Of a stretch of 6,317 bases of DNA, positions 1 to 5,732 are shown one piece after another; position 1 is the first letter of the stretch; each line of letters starts with the position of its first letter. Below the pieces are notes generated by a model. It worked only from the letters and a program-made list of their open reading frames with translations. It did no database searches and was not told the DNA's origin. The stretch is from Betaproteobacteria bacterium (GTDB lineage: Bacteria > Pseudomonadota > Gammaproteobacteria > Burkholderiales > Rhodocyclaceae), in NCBI GenBank assembly GCA_020047725.1, contig JAIFNM010000269.1, positions 1-6,317 of the forward strand, read 5' to 3'. The translations under genes were made by a program, and so were the position numbers.

Positions 1-609
1 TTCGTCCCTGCGAAGACCGGCGGGCTTTATCGCCAGATTACGGATACCGTAAATGCCAATTCCGATCCGCTTGACAGTACCGGTGTCGATGTTAGTTTCG
101 ATGTGCTATCAACGCTTTCAGCCACCCCGCTAGCCAATGATTTTCTCGTCATCGCCAACCAGAACACCGCCGATATCTATGTCGAACCCGGTAGCCCAAC
201 GCGCGCTGCTGTGCAAAGCTGGGCAACGCCCCCGGCGCCCGGTGGCCTCACCGTCGGCACCGGCAGAATCGTCCTGACAGCCGCCAAGCAATTTCCGTCT
301 GGCTATGACGGTGGGCGGTTTTTTGTCGTCGACCAGAACGAGCAACGGGTGTTCTATATTTGCAATGGAACGGAACTGCAGCGAGCGACCAAGGCGTTTT
401 CCGGTGGTGCTGCTTGTCCGGTCACTGGAGTGACTATTGCCCAGCGTGTTGCTCCCGATCTGCCCGGTTCGCCTGGCTGCAGCTTTGTCTATAGTGATAC
501 GCAAGGCGCAACTCAGCAATCCGGTTTTGTCTCAATAACCCTTCAGTTGCTGGACGGCGATGAAAGGGTGGCTTTGACCTCCGGTGCGCATGTGAGCAAC
601 GTGCCATGA
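1..609 (+). CDS. mshO: MSHA minor pilin-like protein MshO, 3' part
   Basis: The frame is open from the first base to a TGA at 607-609 and gives 202 residues; the true start lies upstream, so the prepilin leader and N-terminal helix are not visible. What is seen is the globular C-terminal part of a type IV pilin-like protein: beta-rich, secreted in composition, with three cysteines (window residues 121, 139 and 160) and the sequence C-N-G-T-E-L-Q-R followed by a C-S-F-x-Y stretch and a final H-V-S-N-V-P. That ending and cysteine layout fit the MshO family, which resembles the GspJ/PilW minor pseudopilins. The role is inferred: a minor subunit of the MSHA pilus, probably in the priming or tip complex, processed by the prepilin peptidase and assembled from the inner membrane. 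Its stop overlaps the mshP start by 4 bases, which supports co-expression. A GTG at 103 is internal and not a credible start. Assignment to MshO rather than another minor pilin rests on the C-terminal pattern and the following mshP. Confidence 0.82.
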   Translation, partial: FVPAKTGGLYRQITDTVNANSDPLDSTGVDVSFDVLSTLSATPLANDFLVIANQNTADIYVEPGSPTRAAVQSWATPPAPGGLTVGTGRIVLTAAKQFPSGYDGGRFFVVDQNEQRVFYICNGTELQRATKAFSGGAACPVTGVTIAQRVAPDLPGSPGCSFVYSDTQGATQQSGFVSITLQLLDGDERVALTSGAHVSNVP

Positions 610-1055
610 TTACAGATCAGCGGGGTTTTGGAGCGATTGCGGCGATCATGGTGCTGGTCATCCTGGCTGCTCTCGCCGCGGGTATTACGACCTTCTCTAC
701 CGGGCAGCAACTGGCGTCGGCGCAGGACATCCAGTCAGCGCGCGCCTGGCAGGCCGCCTATGTCGGTACAGAATGGGCGCTTTACCGGGCATTGAAAAAC
801 AATAGCTGTGCTTCGCAAACCTGGGTTCATCCTGACTATAGCGACTTTAACGTAACGGTGGCTTGTGTATCGAGAGACTACGGTGAAGGGCAAAAAGAAG
901 TGGCAGGGGCGCCGGCGACACGCGTGATTCGGGTATTCCAGATTGTCGCGACGGCGAGCAATGGCGCTTCCCAAAGCGGCCCCGGCTTTGTCGAGCGCGA
1001 ACGTGTTGCTGTATCCTTCTGCGAATGGGATGGCGCGGCCTGCGCTGGGCCGTAG
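606..1055 (+). CDS. mshP: MSHA biogenesis protein MshP (PilX/GspK-like prepilin)
   Basis: A 149-residue protein starting at an ATG that overlaps the mshO stop (ATGA, 606-609). The N terminus is prepilin-like: a short charged leader ending in R6-G7, then a hydrophobic helix from F8 to about residue 30, so cleavage after G7 is likely. The residue at mature position 5 is Ala, not the usual Glu; this is known for MshP and for GspK-type tip subunits. After the helix come S-A-R-A-W-Q-A-A and G-T-E-W-A-L-Y-R-A-L, a pattern typical of MshP/PilX proteins, then a small beta domain with four cysteines (68, 87, 139, 146) that could form two disulfides. Length is normal for MshP. It is probably a minor subunit acting with MshO in pilus initiation or at the tip. 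There is no clear Shine-Dalgarno sequence before the ATG, so translation is probably coupled to mshO. Confidence in the family is high; the exact role is inferred. Confidence 0.85.
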   Translation: MITDQRGFGAIAAIMVLVILAALAAGITTFSTGQQLASAQDIQSARAWQAAYVGTEWALYRALKNNSCASQTWVHPDYSDFNVTVACVSRDYGEGQKEVAGAPATRVIRVFQIVATASNGASQSGPGFVERERVAVSFCEWDGAACAGP

Positions 1056-1199
1056 GGAGCGTTCCAAAACCAATCGAAGGGCCGCTAAGGGGGGCATGGT
1101 GGGGGTTTTGCTCATTAAGAGGGTGGCGCCAAAGAGTTGAAATAACTCAGCGCAACAGCGTGGTGAGTGGATAGTGAGGCGAAGTGGCTTATACGACGA

Positions 1200-1215
1200 A
1201 TTTTCTGTAGAAAAT
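1200..1215. promoter_or_regulatory. 16-base dyad upstream of the mshI promoter, possible operator
   Basis: The sequence ATTTTCTGTAGAAAAT consists of two perfect 7-base inverted arms around a 2-base centre. It ends two bases before the proposed -35 box at 1218, and its centre is about 45 bases upstream of the start point predicted from the -10 box. That position would suit an activator that contacts RNA polymerase. The dyad is seen directly; a regulatory role is inferred, and no known consensus is claimed. It has no T tract or GC-rich stem, so a terminator is unlikely. Confidence 0.4.
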
Positions 1216-1217
1216 CA

Positions 1218-1246
1218 TTGTTATTTAACGGCTTAACCGGTATCTT
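1218..1246 (+). promoter_or_regulatory. Putative sigma-70 type promoter for mshI operon
   Basis: TTGTTA (1218-1223) and TATCTT (1241-1246) each match the -35 and -10 consensus at four of six positions and are separated by the ideal 17 bases. Transcription would begin near 1253, leaving a leader of about 22 bases before the mshI ATG at 1275. The pair sits in a locally AT-rich stretch in an otherwise GC-rich region, after the only real gap in the gene run. A second candidate -10, TAAAAT at 1252-1257, matches five of six positions but has no -35 partner and would leave almost no leader. No sigma-54 or sigma-28 motif was recognised. Confidence 0.45.
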
Positions 1247-1263
1247 TAAACTAAAATGTAAAA

Positions 1264-1267
1264 AAGG
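1264..1267 (+). promoter_or_regulatory. Ribosome binding site deciding the mshI start
   Basis: AAGG lies 7 bases before the ATG at 1275, after a run of A. It favours this ATG over the in-frame GTG at 1167. Starting at that GTG would add 36 residues encoded by the AT-rich promoter region, rich in Arg, Lys and Cys and unlike the N terminus of the family. Confidence 0.5.
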
Positions 1268-1274
1268 TCGCGCG

Positions 1275-2219
1275 ATGCGTTCGATTTTTTCCGCACAACG
1301 CAAACTAGGCTGGCTGGCGCTGCTTCCGCAGAGCGGTCGGCTGACGCTCGCGCATGTTGTTCGCAGCGCCGGCTCGCGGCCGGAGGTCAAGTTGCTCGAT
1401 AGCTTCGCCGTTGAGAAAAGCGAAGTCGAAGCCTTGCAGCGCCTGCGCGTCGCGCGTCAGCTCAAGTCCTACGCCTGCACGACGCTGCTGGGCGATGCGG
1501 AGTACAACGTCACGCAGCTCGATGCGCCGACCGTTCATGTGGAAGAGCGCAAGGAAGCATTGCGCTGGGCGATCAAGGAAATGGTGAGTTATCCGGTTGA
1601 GAATGCCTGCATCGACGTTCTCGATATCCCGAGCATCGGAATGCCGCCGGGGCGTTCGGCGGGGGTGATGGTCGTGTCGGCTGCCGAGAAGGCTGTCCTG
1701 GCACGCGTCGCGGTGTTTGAAGAGGCAAGGATTCCGCTGGCCGTCGTCGATATTCCCGAATTGGCGCAGCGCAATGTGGCCGCCTTGCTGGAGGATGAAA
1801 ACCGGGGGCTGGCGTTTCTGCGTATCGACGAGGGTGGAATGATGCTGACGCTGACCTTTCACGGTGAGTTGATCGCCGTGCGGCGCGGCGAGACCAGCAC
1901 GCTTCAGTTGAACGGGAGCGATGCCGATCAGCGTTCGCGGGTCAAGGAGCGGCTGGTGCTTGAGCTTCAGCGCAGCCTGGACAATTTCGACCGCCAGTAC
2001 AGCCACATTCCGATTTCAAAGGTGGTTCTGGCGTGCTACCCGGACGTTGAGAACCTGGCTGTTGAACTGGGTGAGAACACCTACGTGCCGGTCAAGGCGA
2101 TGGACCTCTCCGCCGTGATGAGTTTCCCGTCCGTCCCCGAGTTGAAAAATCCGCAGTTCCAGGCTAAGAATCTATTGGCCATCGGTGCAGCGCTACGCTT
2201 TGACGAGGTGCCTGCTTGA
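1275..2219 (+). CDS. mshI: MSHA biogenesis protein MshI, PilM-like
   Basis: A 314-residue soluble protein without a signal peptide or membrane segment. It belongs with MshI, a relative of the actin-like PilM/GspL cytoplasmic proteins that hold the inner-membrane alignment complex of type IV pili. Visible landmarks include the strand-turn pattern F-L-R-I-D-E-G-G (181-188) leading into a hydrophobic strand and H-G-E-L, which matches the phosphate-loop region of the actin fold; V-V-D-I-P-E-L-A-Q-R-N (157-167); the helix Q-R-S-L-D-N-F-D-R-Q-Y (232-242), followed by I-S-K-V-V-L-A-C; and the C-terminal L-A-I-G-A-A-L-R (301-308), typical of PilM-like proteins. The start at 1275 is chosen because of the preceding AAGG and because an upstream GTG would extend through promoter-like DNA. 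The stop overlaps the next gene by 4 bases. Role in assembly is inferred from family and position; it probably binds the N-terminal tail of the PilN-like protein encoded next. Confidence 0.85.
   Translation: MRSIFSAQRKLGWLALLPQSGRLTLAHVVRSAGSRPEVKLLDSFAVEKSEVEALQRLRVARQLKSYACTTLLGDAEYNVTQLDAPTVHVEERKEALRWAIKEMVSYPVENACIDVLDIPSIGMPPGRSAGVMVVSAAEKAVLARVAVFEEARIPLAVVDIPELAQRNVAALLEDENRGLAFLRIDEGGMMLTLTFHGELIAVRRGETSTLQLNGSDADQRSRVKERLVLELQRSLDNFDRQYSHIPISKVVLACYPDVENLAVELGENTYVPVKAMDLSAVMSFPSVPELKNPQFQAKNLLAIGAALRFDEVPA
2205..2218 (+). promoter_or_regulatory. Ribosome binding site and TTG start of the PilN-like gene
   Basis: GAGG (2205-2208) is followed by 7 bases and then TTG (2216-2218), which overlaps the mshI stop as TTGA. 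The TTG is accepted because the protein then begins S-Q-Q-I-N-L-Y, the conserved N-terminal tail of PilN-type proteins. No ATG or GTG lies near enough to replace it without losing that tail. Confidence 0.7.
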
Positions 2220-2920
2220 GCCAGCAGATCAATCTCTACGAAGCCCGCCTGCGGCCGCGTCATGACCTTGCGACGGCGCGCAATCTCGGGATTTGTGCGT
2301 TGCTCCTGCTGGTCTTGATGACGGCTCTGGCGATGTGGGTGCGGTCGGATGCCGATAAGAAGAGCGAAGTGGAAGCCACGGTCAGGAAACAGCAGGGCGA
2401 AGAGCAGGAAAAGCTGGTCGCACTGAGCAAGTTGATGGCCGAGCGCAAGGTCTCGCCTGCCTTGACGACTGAGATCGATGTTGCCAAGGCGATGCTGGCG
2501 GCGCGCAAGGAGGTCATGGATGTTCTGGATTCGGGCAAGCTGGGTAATACCTCCGGCTTCTCCGCGTACATGACCGGGTTTGCGCGGCAAACGCAAAGCG
2601 ATTTGTGGCTGACCGGGTTTTCGGTCATTCAAGGCGGCGAGGAGATCGAGATTCGCGGGCGCTTGCTTGATCCGGCCCGTTTGCCGGCCTATGTGCAGCG
2701 TCTTAGCAGTGAACCCGTATTCAAGGGGCGACGTTTCGCTGCGCTGGAGATGCGCGACGTAGAACCCGATGTGCAAAAAGAGGAACCGACCGTTGCCGCC
2801 AAGCCCTTGAATGCGGCCCTTCAGCCGCTGCTCAAGTTGCCGCGCTATGCTGAATTTGTGTTGCGCTCGGAAAATGCGGGCGGCGCAGATGGGCTCTCGC
2901 GAACCGGGGTGAAGCCATGA
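2216..2920 (+). CDS. PilN-like MSHA assembly protein (MshI2-type)
   Basis: A 234-residue bitopic inner-membrane protein. The short cytoplasmic tail S-Q-Q-I-N-L-Y-E is the PilN motif that docks into PilM-like partners. A single membrane helix follows (about 23-42), then a charged, probably coiled-coil stretch (45-78), and then a periplasmic ferredoxin-like domain with W-L-T-G-F-S-V (131-137), E-I-R-G-R-L-L (144-150) and a helix ending S-S-E-P-V-F-K-G-R-R-F (164-174), the usual signature of PilN proteins. After about residue 185 there is a low-similarity tail, rich in Pro, Lys and Ala, which extends the protein beyond the normal PilN length. In some MSHA loci the gene in this position is called mshI2. 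It is expected to pair with MshJ in the periplasm and with MshI in the cytoplasm. The TTG start and 4-base overlaps at both ends point to coupled translation. Family assignment is strong; the symbol is left blank because naming varies. Confidence 0.82.
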   Translation: MSQQINLYEARLRPRHDLATARNLGICALLLLVLMTALAMWVRSDADKKSEVEATVRKQQGEEQEKLVALSKLMAERKVSPALTTEIDVAKAMLAARKEVMDVLDSGKLGNTSGFSAYMTGFARQTQSDLWLTGFSVIQGGEEIEIRGRLLDPARLPAYVQRLSSEPVFKGRRFAALEMRDVEPDVQKEEPTVAAKPLNAALQPLLKLPRYAEFVLRSENAGGADGLSRTGVKP

Positions 2921-3600
2921 AGAATCAATGGCTAAAATTGGCCGCGCGCTATGATGCGCTGCAATTACGAGAGCGCTGGCTGGTTGCGGCGGCGGTGCTT
3001 GGCGGGATCGTCCTGATCGGCTATAGCCTGTTTTTAGAACCGGCGCTGAAGCGTGCGCAACTGGCAGAACGCAGTGTGGCGGAGTCTCGGGCGCTGATCT
3101 CCAGTACCCAGGCGCAGAGTGTAGCCCTGCAGGCGTCGAGCCCGGACCCTGATGTGGCCGCACGTGCTGAGCTCGATGGCCTGCGGACACAATTGAGCGA
3201 ACTGGCCGGTCGCCTGGAGGTCATGGAGACCACGCTGGTCCCGCCGCAACGAATGGCTGGCTTGCTGGAGGAAATGATCGGGCGCAAGACGGGTTTGCGC
3301 TTGCTGGCCCTGAAGACCCTGCCGGTCGCACCTTTGCTTGAGAAGAGCGTGGTGCCGGACGCAGCGGCAAAGGCCGTCGAGAAACCGGTGAATTCGTCCT
3401 CCGGGCTGTTCAAGCATGGTGTCGAGATCAAGCTGGAGGGCAGTTACCAGGAACTGTCTGCTTATCTGGAGCGGTTGGAACAGTCGAAGCTGAAGCTGTT
3501 ATGGAGCAGCGTCGCCCTGTCTGCCGAGAATCATCCGAAACTGGTGTTGACGCTGACCGTATTTACCTTGAGTCTGGATCGAGCATGGCTGATCGTCTGA
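2917..3600 (+). CDS. mshJ: MSHA biogenesis protein MshJ, PilO/GspM-like
   Basis: A 227-residue bitopic inner-membrane protein. The N terminus carries Y-D-A-L-Q-L-R-E-R (12-20), the pre-membrane motif of PilO/GspM-like proteins, followed by a membrane helix (about 22-39) and E-P-A-L. Residues 42-108 look like a long coiled coil, ending at L-V-P-P-Q-R-M (107-113), a motif usual in MshJ. The C-terminal half forms a ferredoxin-like domain with H-G-V-E-I-K-L-E-G-S-Y (167-177), L-S-A-Y-L-E-R-L-E (180-188) and a closing strand V-F-T-L-S-L-D (215-221) followed by W-L-I-V at the very end. It is expected to pair with the PilN-like protein and to contact MshK, forming the periplasmic part of the alignment complex. 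The start overlaps the previous stop (ATGA), with G-rich GGGGTGA just upstream. Family assignment is confident; the interactions are inferred from homologous systems. Confidence 0.85.
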   Translation: MKNQWLKLAARYDALQLRERWLVAAAVLGGIVLIGYSLFLEPALKRAQLAERSVAESRALISSTQAQSVALQASSPDPDVAARAELDGLRTQLSELAGRLEVMETTLVPPQRMAGLLEEMIGRKTGLRLLALKTLPVAPLLEKSVVPDAAAKAVEKPVNSSSGLFKHGVEIKLEGSYQELSAYLERLEQSKLKLLWSSVALSAENHPKLVLTLTVFTLSLDRAWLIV

Positions 3601-3983
3601 TGCCCGTTTGTCGCTTGTTTTTTCTTTTGGTGCTCAGCGTCGTAATGGGGGGGGCGCAGGCGCAGGGGGCGCTTTCCGATCCGACCCGGCCGCCTGCAGG
3701 GCTGTCGGCGCCGACGCTGGATGCGTTGGCGGAAACCGAGCCCGTGTTACAGTCGGTTGTGATCCCGAAGAAGGGTAAGCCGGTTGCCGTTATCGGCGGC
3801 AAGCAGGTCAGATTGGGCGAATTGTACGGCGAGAGTCGGCTGATCAAGCTGACCGAAAAGGAAGCCGTTCTGGAAGGACCGGCCGGAATCGAGCGCCTGA
3901 TGCTGACGCCGGGTATCGAGAAAACAAACATCATTACGAAATCGCCTGCCGCCGGACGTGCGCAGAGTGGGGGTAAACCATGA
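3585..3983 (+). CDS. mshK: MSHA biogenesis protein MshK, periplasmic
   Basis: A 132-residue exported protein. A signal peptide is visible (about residues 1-26 from this start), with a hydrophobic core F-F-L-L-V-L-S-V-V and a likely cleavage after A-Q-A. The mature protein begins with the family hallmark D-P-T-R-P-P (32-37), then L-Q-S-V-V-I (55-60), G-K-P-V-A-V-I-G-G (64-72) and V-R-L-G-E-L (75-80), a small beta domain of the PilP/GspC homology-region type. It probably links the inner-membrane complex to the MshL secretin. The start is uncertain: ATG 3585 overlaps mshJ by 16 bases and has a weak GGA before it, while ATG 3600 overlaps the mshJ stop in the common TGATG form and gives 127 residues with an equally good signal peptide. 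A farther ATG at 3501 would hide the signal peptide and is rejected. A run of eight G interrupts the signal-peptide codons, described separately. The stop overlaps the mshL start by 4 bases. Confidence 0.8.
   Translation: MADRLMPVCRLFFLLVLSVVMGGAQAQGALSDPTRPPAGLSAPTLDALAETEPVLQSVVIPKKGKPVAVIGGKQVRLGELYGESRLIKLTEKEAVLEGPAGIERLMLTPGIEKTNIITKSPAAGRAQSGGKP
3647..3654 (+). repeat. Eight-G homopolymer tract inside mshK
   Basis: Eight consecutive G bases encode Met-Gly-Gly-Ala near the end of the MshK signal peptide, closely followed by two copies of GCGCAG. Homopolymers of this kind can change length by strand slippage. Loss of one G would bring a TGA into frame at 3760-3762, and gain of one would bring a TAA into frame at 3776-3778, so either change would remove MshK. 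Whether the tract varies in nature cannot be judged from one sequence. Confidence 0.6.
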
Positions 3984-5713
3984 AGTTCAGATTGATTCTG
4001 TTGGCTGCGCTGATGCCGCTGCTAGTCGCCGGCTGTGCCACGCACCAGAAGGCGCCGGGCGGAACCTTCGACCGCATCGGGCAGGAAATGCAGGGTGCTG
4101 TGGCGGCCAAGCCGAAAAGCCTGGATGACGCGCTCAGTCAAGCGATGCTGCCGCCCATGCAGCTTGATCTGCCGGATTCGGCAAAAAGCGTCGAACCGAA
4201 GTTCGATCTGGCCGTGAGCAACGCGCCTGCGGCGCAGGTGTTCATGGCGCTGGTTAGTGGAACGCGTTACAGCATGCTGGTGGCACCTGAAGTAGCGGGT
4301 AATGTCACGGTCAACCTGAAGAGCGTTACGGTACGCGAGTCTTTGGAGACCTTGCGCGAACTCTATGGTTATGAGTTCAAGTTCCAGGGAACGCGGATCT
4401 TCATCCAGCCAAATACCTTGCAGACGCGGCTATTTCAGATCAACTACCTGGCCGGGAAGCGGCAAGGGCAATCCGATATCCGAGTCTCATCGGGGTCGCT
4501 CATGATGCAGTCGAGTAATTCGGGTTCGACATCGAATTCGTCTACGGCTTCAAATCCCTCTTCGTCTGGTAGCACAGTTGTGGTGCAGCCGAGTGCCCAG
4601 ATTTCGACATCGCAGGATTCCGATTTCTGGAGTGAGATCAACAAGGCCTTGACGAGTATCGTCGGCTCTGCCGATGGGCGAGCTGTCATCGTCAATGGAG
4701 GGTCGGGCGTGGTTCTGATCAAGGCGTTTCCGGCTGACATTCGAAACGTCGAGAACTACCTGAAAATGACGCAGCTGATTGTCGAGCGTCAGGTCATGCT
4801 CGAGGCTAAGATTCTTGAGGTCAGCCTGAGTGAGGAGTTTCAGTCCGGGGTGAACTGGGCGTCGTTTGGCTCCAGCGCTCGGAACAGTCGATACGCTGTC
4901 GGTTCGGTTAATCCAGGAACGACGGTCAATACCAGTGGAGCGATCACCTCCGACGGCCTTTCGGTTTCAACGAAAACAGCGGCTACGGCTGGTTCCATTG
5001 CAGCGTCGTCTCTTGGACAAGGCATCTTCGGTCTCGCCCTGCAGACTGCAAATTTCGCCGCTTTGCTCAACTTCTTGGAAACACAAGGTAACGTACAAGT
5101 GTTGTCGAGTCCGCGCATCGCGACAATCAATAATCAGAAGGCCATCCTCAAGGTTGGAACTGATGATTTTTACGTGACGGGTGTGACTTCCTCGTCGTCG
5201 ACAACCAATAGCAACGGAAGTACGACGCCTACGGCACCGACAATCAACTTGCAGCCATTCTTTTCTGGAATATCACTCGATGTAACCCCGCAGATTGATG
5301 GCGAAAACAACGTCGTTTTGCACGTGCATCCATCGATCAGTACCGTCACCGAGAAGCAGAAGATAGTCAATCTTGGAACGCAGATTGGAACCTATACGTT
5401 GCCTCTCGCGAGCAGTACGGTTAACGAAACGGACAGCATCGTGCGGGTACAGGACGGCAACATCGTCGCTATCGGAGGCTTGATGAAACAGAAACAGTCA
5501 TCCGATGCCAACGGCTTGCCCGGGACCACTGCTTCGTCTGGTTTTGGCTTGTTGTTTGGGGCGCGCAACAGCCTTCTCGAAAAGAGCGAACTGGTGATCC
5601 TCATCAAGCCAACTATCATTCACAACGATTCGAGCTGGAAGGACGATCTAGCCGAGACGCAAACTCGCGTCCAGCAACTCGATCCGCGCTTGGCTCGCCC
5701 GGCCGGGCAGTAA
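3980..5713 (+). CDS. mshL: MSHA outer-membrane secretin MshL
   Basis: A 577-residue secretin of the type II/IV pilus family that forms the outer-membrane channel for the pilus. It starts at an ATG overlapping mshK (ATGA) with GGGGG six bases upstream. The signal peptide ends in a lipobox, V-A-G-C with Cys19, so the protein should be a lipoprotein. Domains in order: an STN/N0-like domain (about 74-144, F-D-L-A-V-S-N-A-P through I-F-I-Q-P); a secretin N-type domain (about 150-260) interrupted by a Ser/Thr/Asn-rich insert (about 168-215); and the secretin core (about 265-548), with V-L-S-S-P-R-I-A-T-I-N-N-Q (374-386), L-D-V-T-P-Q-I (433-439), G-N-I-V-A-I-G-G-L (493-501) and the closing beta-signature S-E-L-V-I-L-I-K-P-T-I (536-546). 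A second Ser/Thr/Asn-rich loop lies at 401-420. The usual I-P-x-L-G segment before L-F is replaced by a Thr/Ser/Gly stretch (516-523). Length fits MshL. It should work with MshK and MshM. Confidence 0.93.
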   Translation: MKFRLILLAALMPLLVAGCATHQKAPGGTFDRIGQEMQGAVAAKPKSLDDALSQAMLPPMQLDLPDSAKSVEPKFDLAVSNAPAAQVFMALVSGTRYSMLVAPEVAGNVTVNLKSVTVRESLETLRELYGYEFKFQGTRIFIQPNTLQTRLFQINYLAGKRQGQSDIRVSSGSLMMQSSNSGSTSNSSTASNPSSSGSTVVVQPSAQISTSQDSDFWSEINKALTSIVGSADGRAVIVNGGSGVVLIKAFPADIRNVENYLKMTQLIVERQVMLEAKILEVSLSEEFQSGVNWASFGSSARNSRYAVGSVNPGTTVNTSGAITSDGLSVSTKTAATAGSIAASSLGQGIFGLALQTANFAALLNFLETQGNVQVLSSPRIATINNQKAILKVGTDDFYVTGVTSSSSTTNSNGSTTPTAPTINLQPFFSGISLDVTPQIDGENNVVLHVHPSISTVTEKQKIVNLGTQIGTYTLPLASSTVNETDSIVRVQDGNIVAIGGLMKQKQSSDANGLPGTTASSGFGLLFGARNSLLEKSELVILIKPTIIHNDSSWKDDLAETQTRVQQLDPRLARPAGQ

Positions 5714-5714
5714 T

Positions 5715-5732
5715 GGAGCGAGGTTCGCGTTG
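5715..5732 (+). promoter_or_regulatory. Ribosome binding site and TTG start of mshM
   Basis: GGAG (5715-5718) and GAGG (5720-5723) precede TTG (5730-5732); the second is spaced 6 bases from it. The TTG opens a frame reading Y-L-K-H-F-G-L-T-E-M-P-F, the conserved N terminus of ExeA/MshM ATPases. An ATG at 5713 that overlaps the mshL stop (TAATG) is in another frame and stops after eight codons at 5737-5739, so it is not the start of mshM. Confidence 0.75.

Larger units (their letters stand above)
1056..1274. other. Non-coding gap between mshP and mshI
   Basis: This 219-base gap is the only sizeable non-coding stretch in the window. The first part (about 1056-1140) is G-rich, with runs of six G (1089-1094) and five G (1101-1105), and holds no convincing reading frame. 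A short 5-base hairpin (GAGTT/AACTC, 1134-1148) has no following T run and is not a convincing terminator. The second part (about 1190-1265) is much richer in A and T than its surroundings and carries a 16-base dyad, a promoter-like pair and a weak ribosome binding site, described separately. No mshQ gene or remnant is recognisable here. Confidence 0.7.

Noticed and set aside
943..1140. Overlapping + strand frame of 65 codons across the end of mshP, as a gene or an mshP frameshift
   Set aside because: Most of it lies inside mshP in another frame, its product is Arg/Lys/Ala-rich with no family pattern, and MshP already ends at a normal length.
1134..1148. Hairpin GAGTT/AACTC as a terminator after mshP
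   Set aside because: The stem is only 5 bases, AT-leaning, and has no T run after it. I could not support a terminator, so read-through from mshP into mshI remains possible.
1167..1274. GTG start adding 36 residues to MshI
   Set aside because: The extension is encoded by the AT-rich promoter region, resembles no family N terminus, and has a poorer start context than the ATG at 1275.
1305..2006. Antisense open frame of 233 codons within mshI
   Set aside because: It mirrors the mshI codon bias, gives a His/Arg/Gln-rich protein without recognisable motifs, and lies entirely inside a clear family member.
2081..3190. Antisense open frame of 369 codons across mshI, the PilN-like gene and mshJ
   Set aside because: It is a shadow of three well-supported genes in GC-rich DNA. 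Its translation is rich in Arg, His, Pro and Gln, has no recognisable domain, and shows no ribosome binding site of note.
3501..3584. Earlier ATG for MshK inside mshJ
   Set aside because: It would place about 30 charged residues before the signal peptide and create a long overlap with mshJ. Starts at 3585 or 3600 fit an exported protein.
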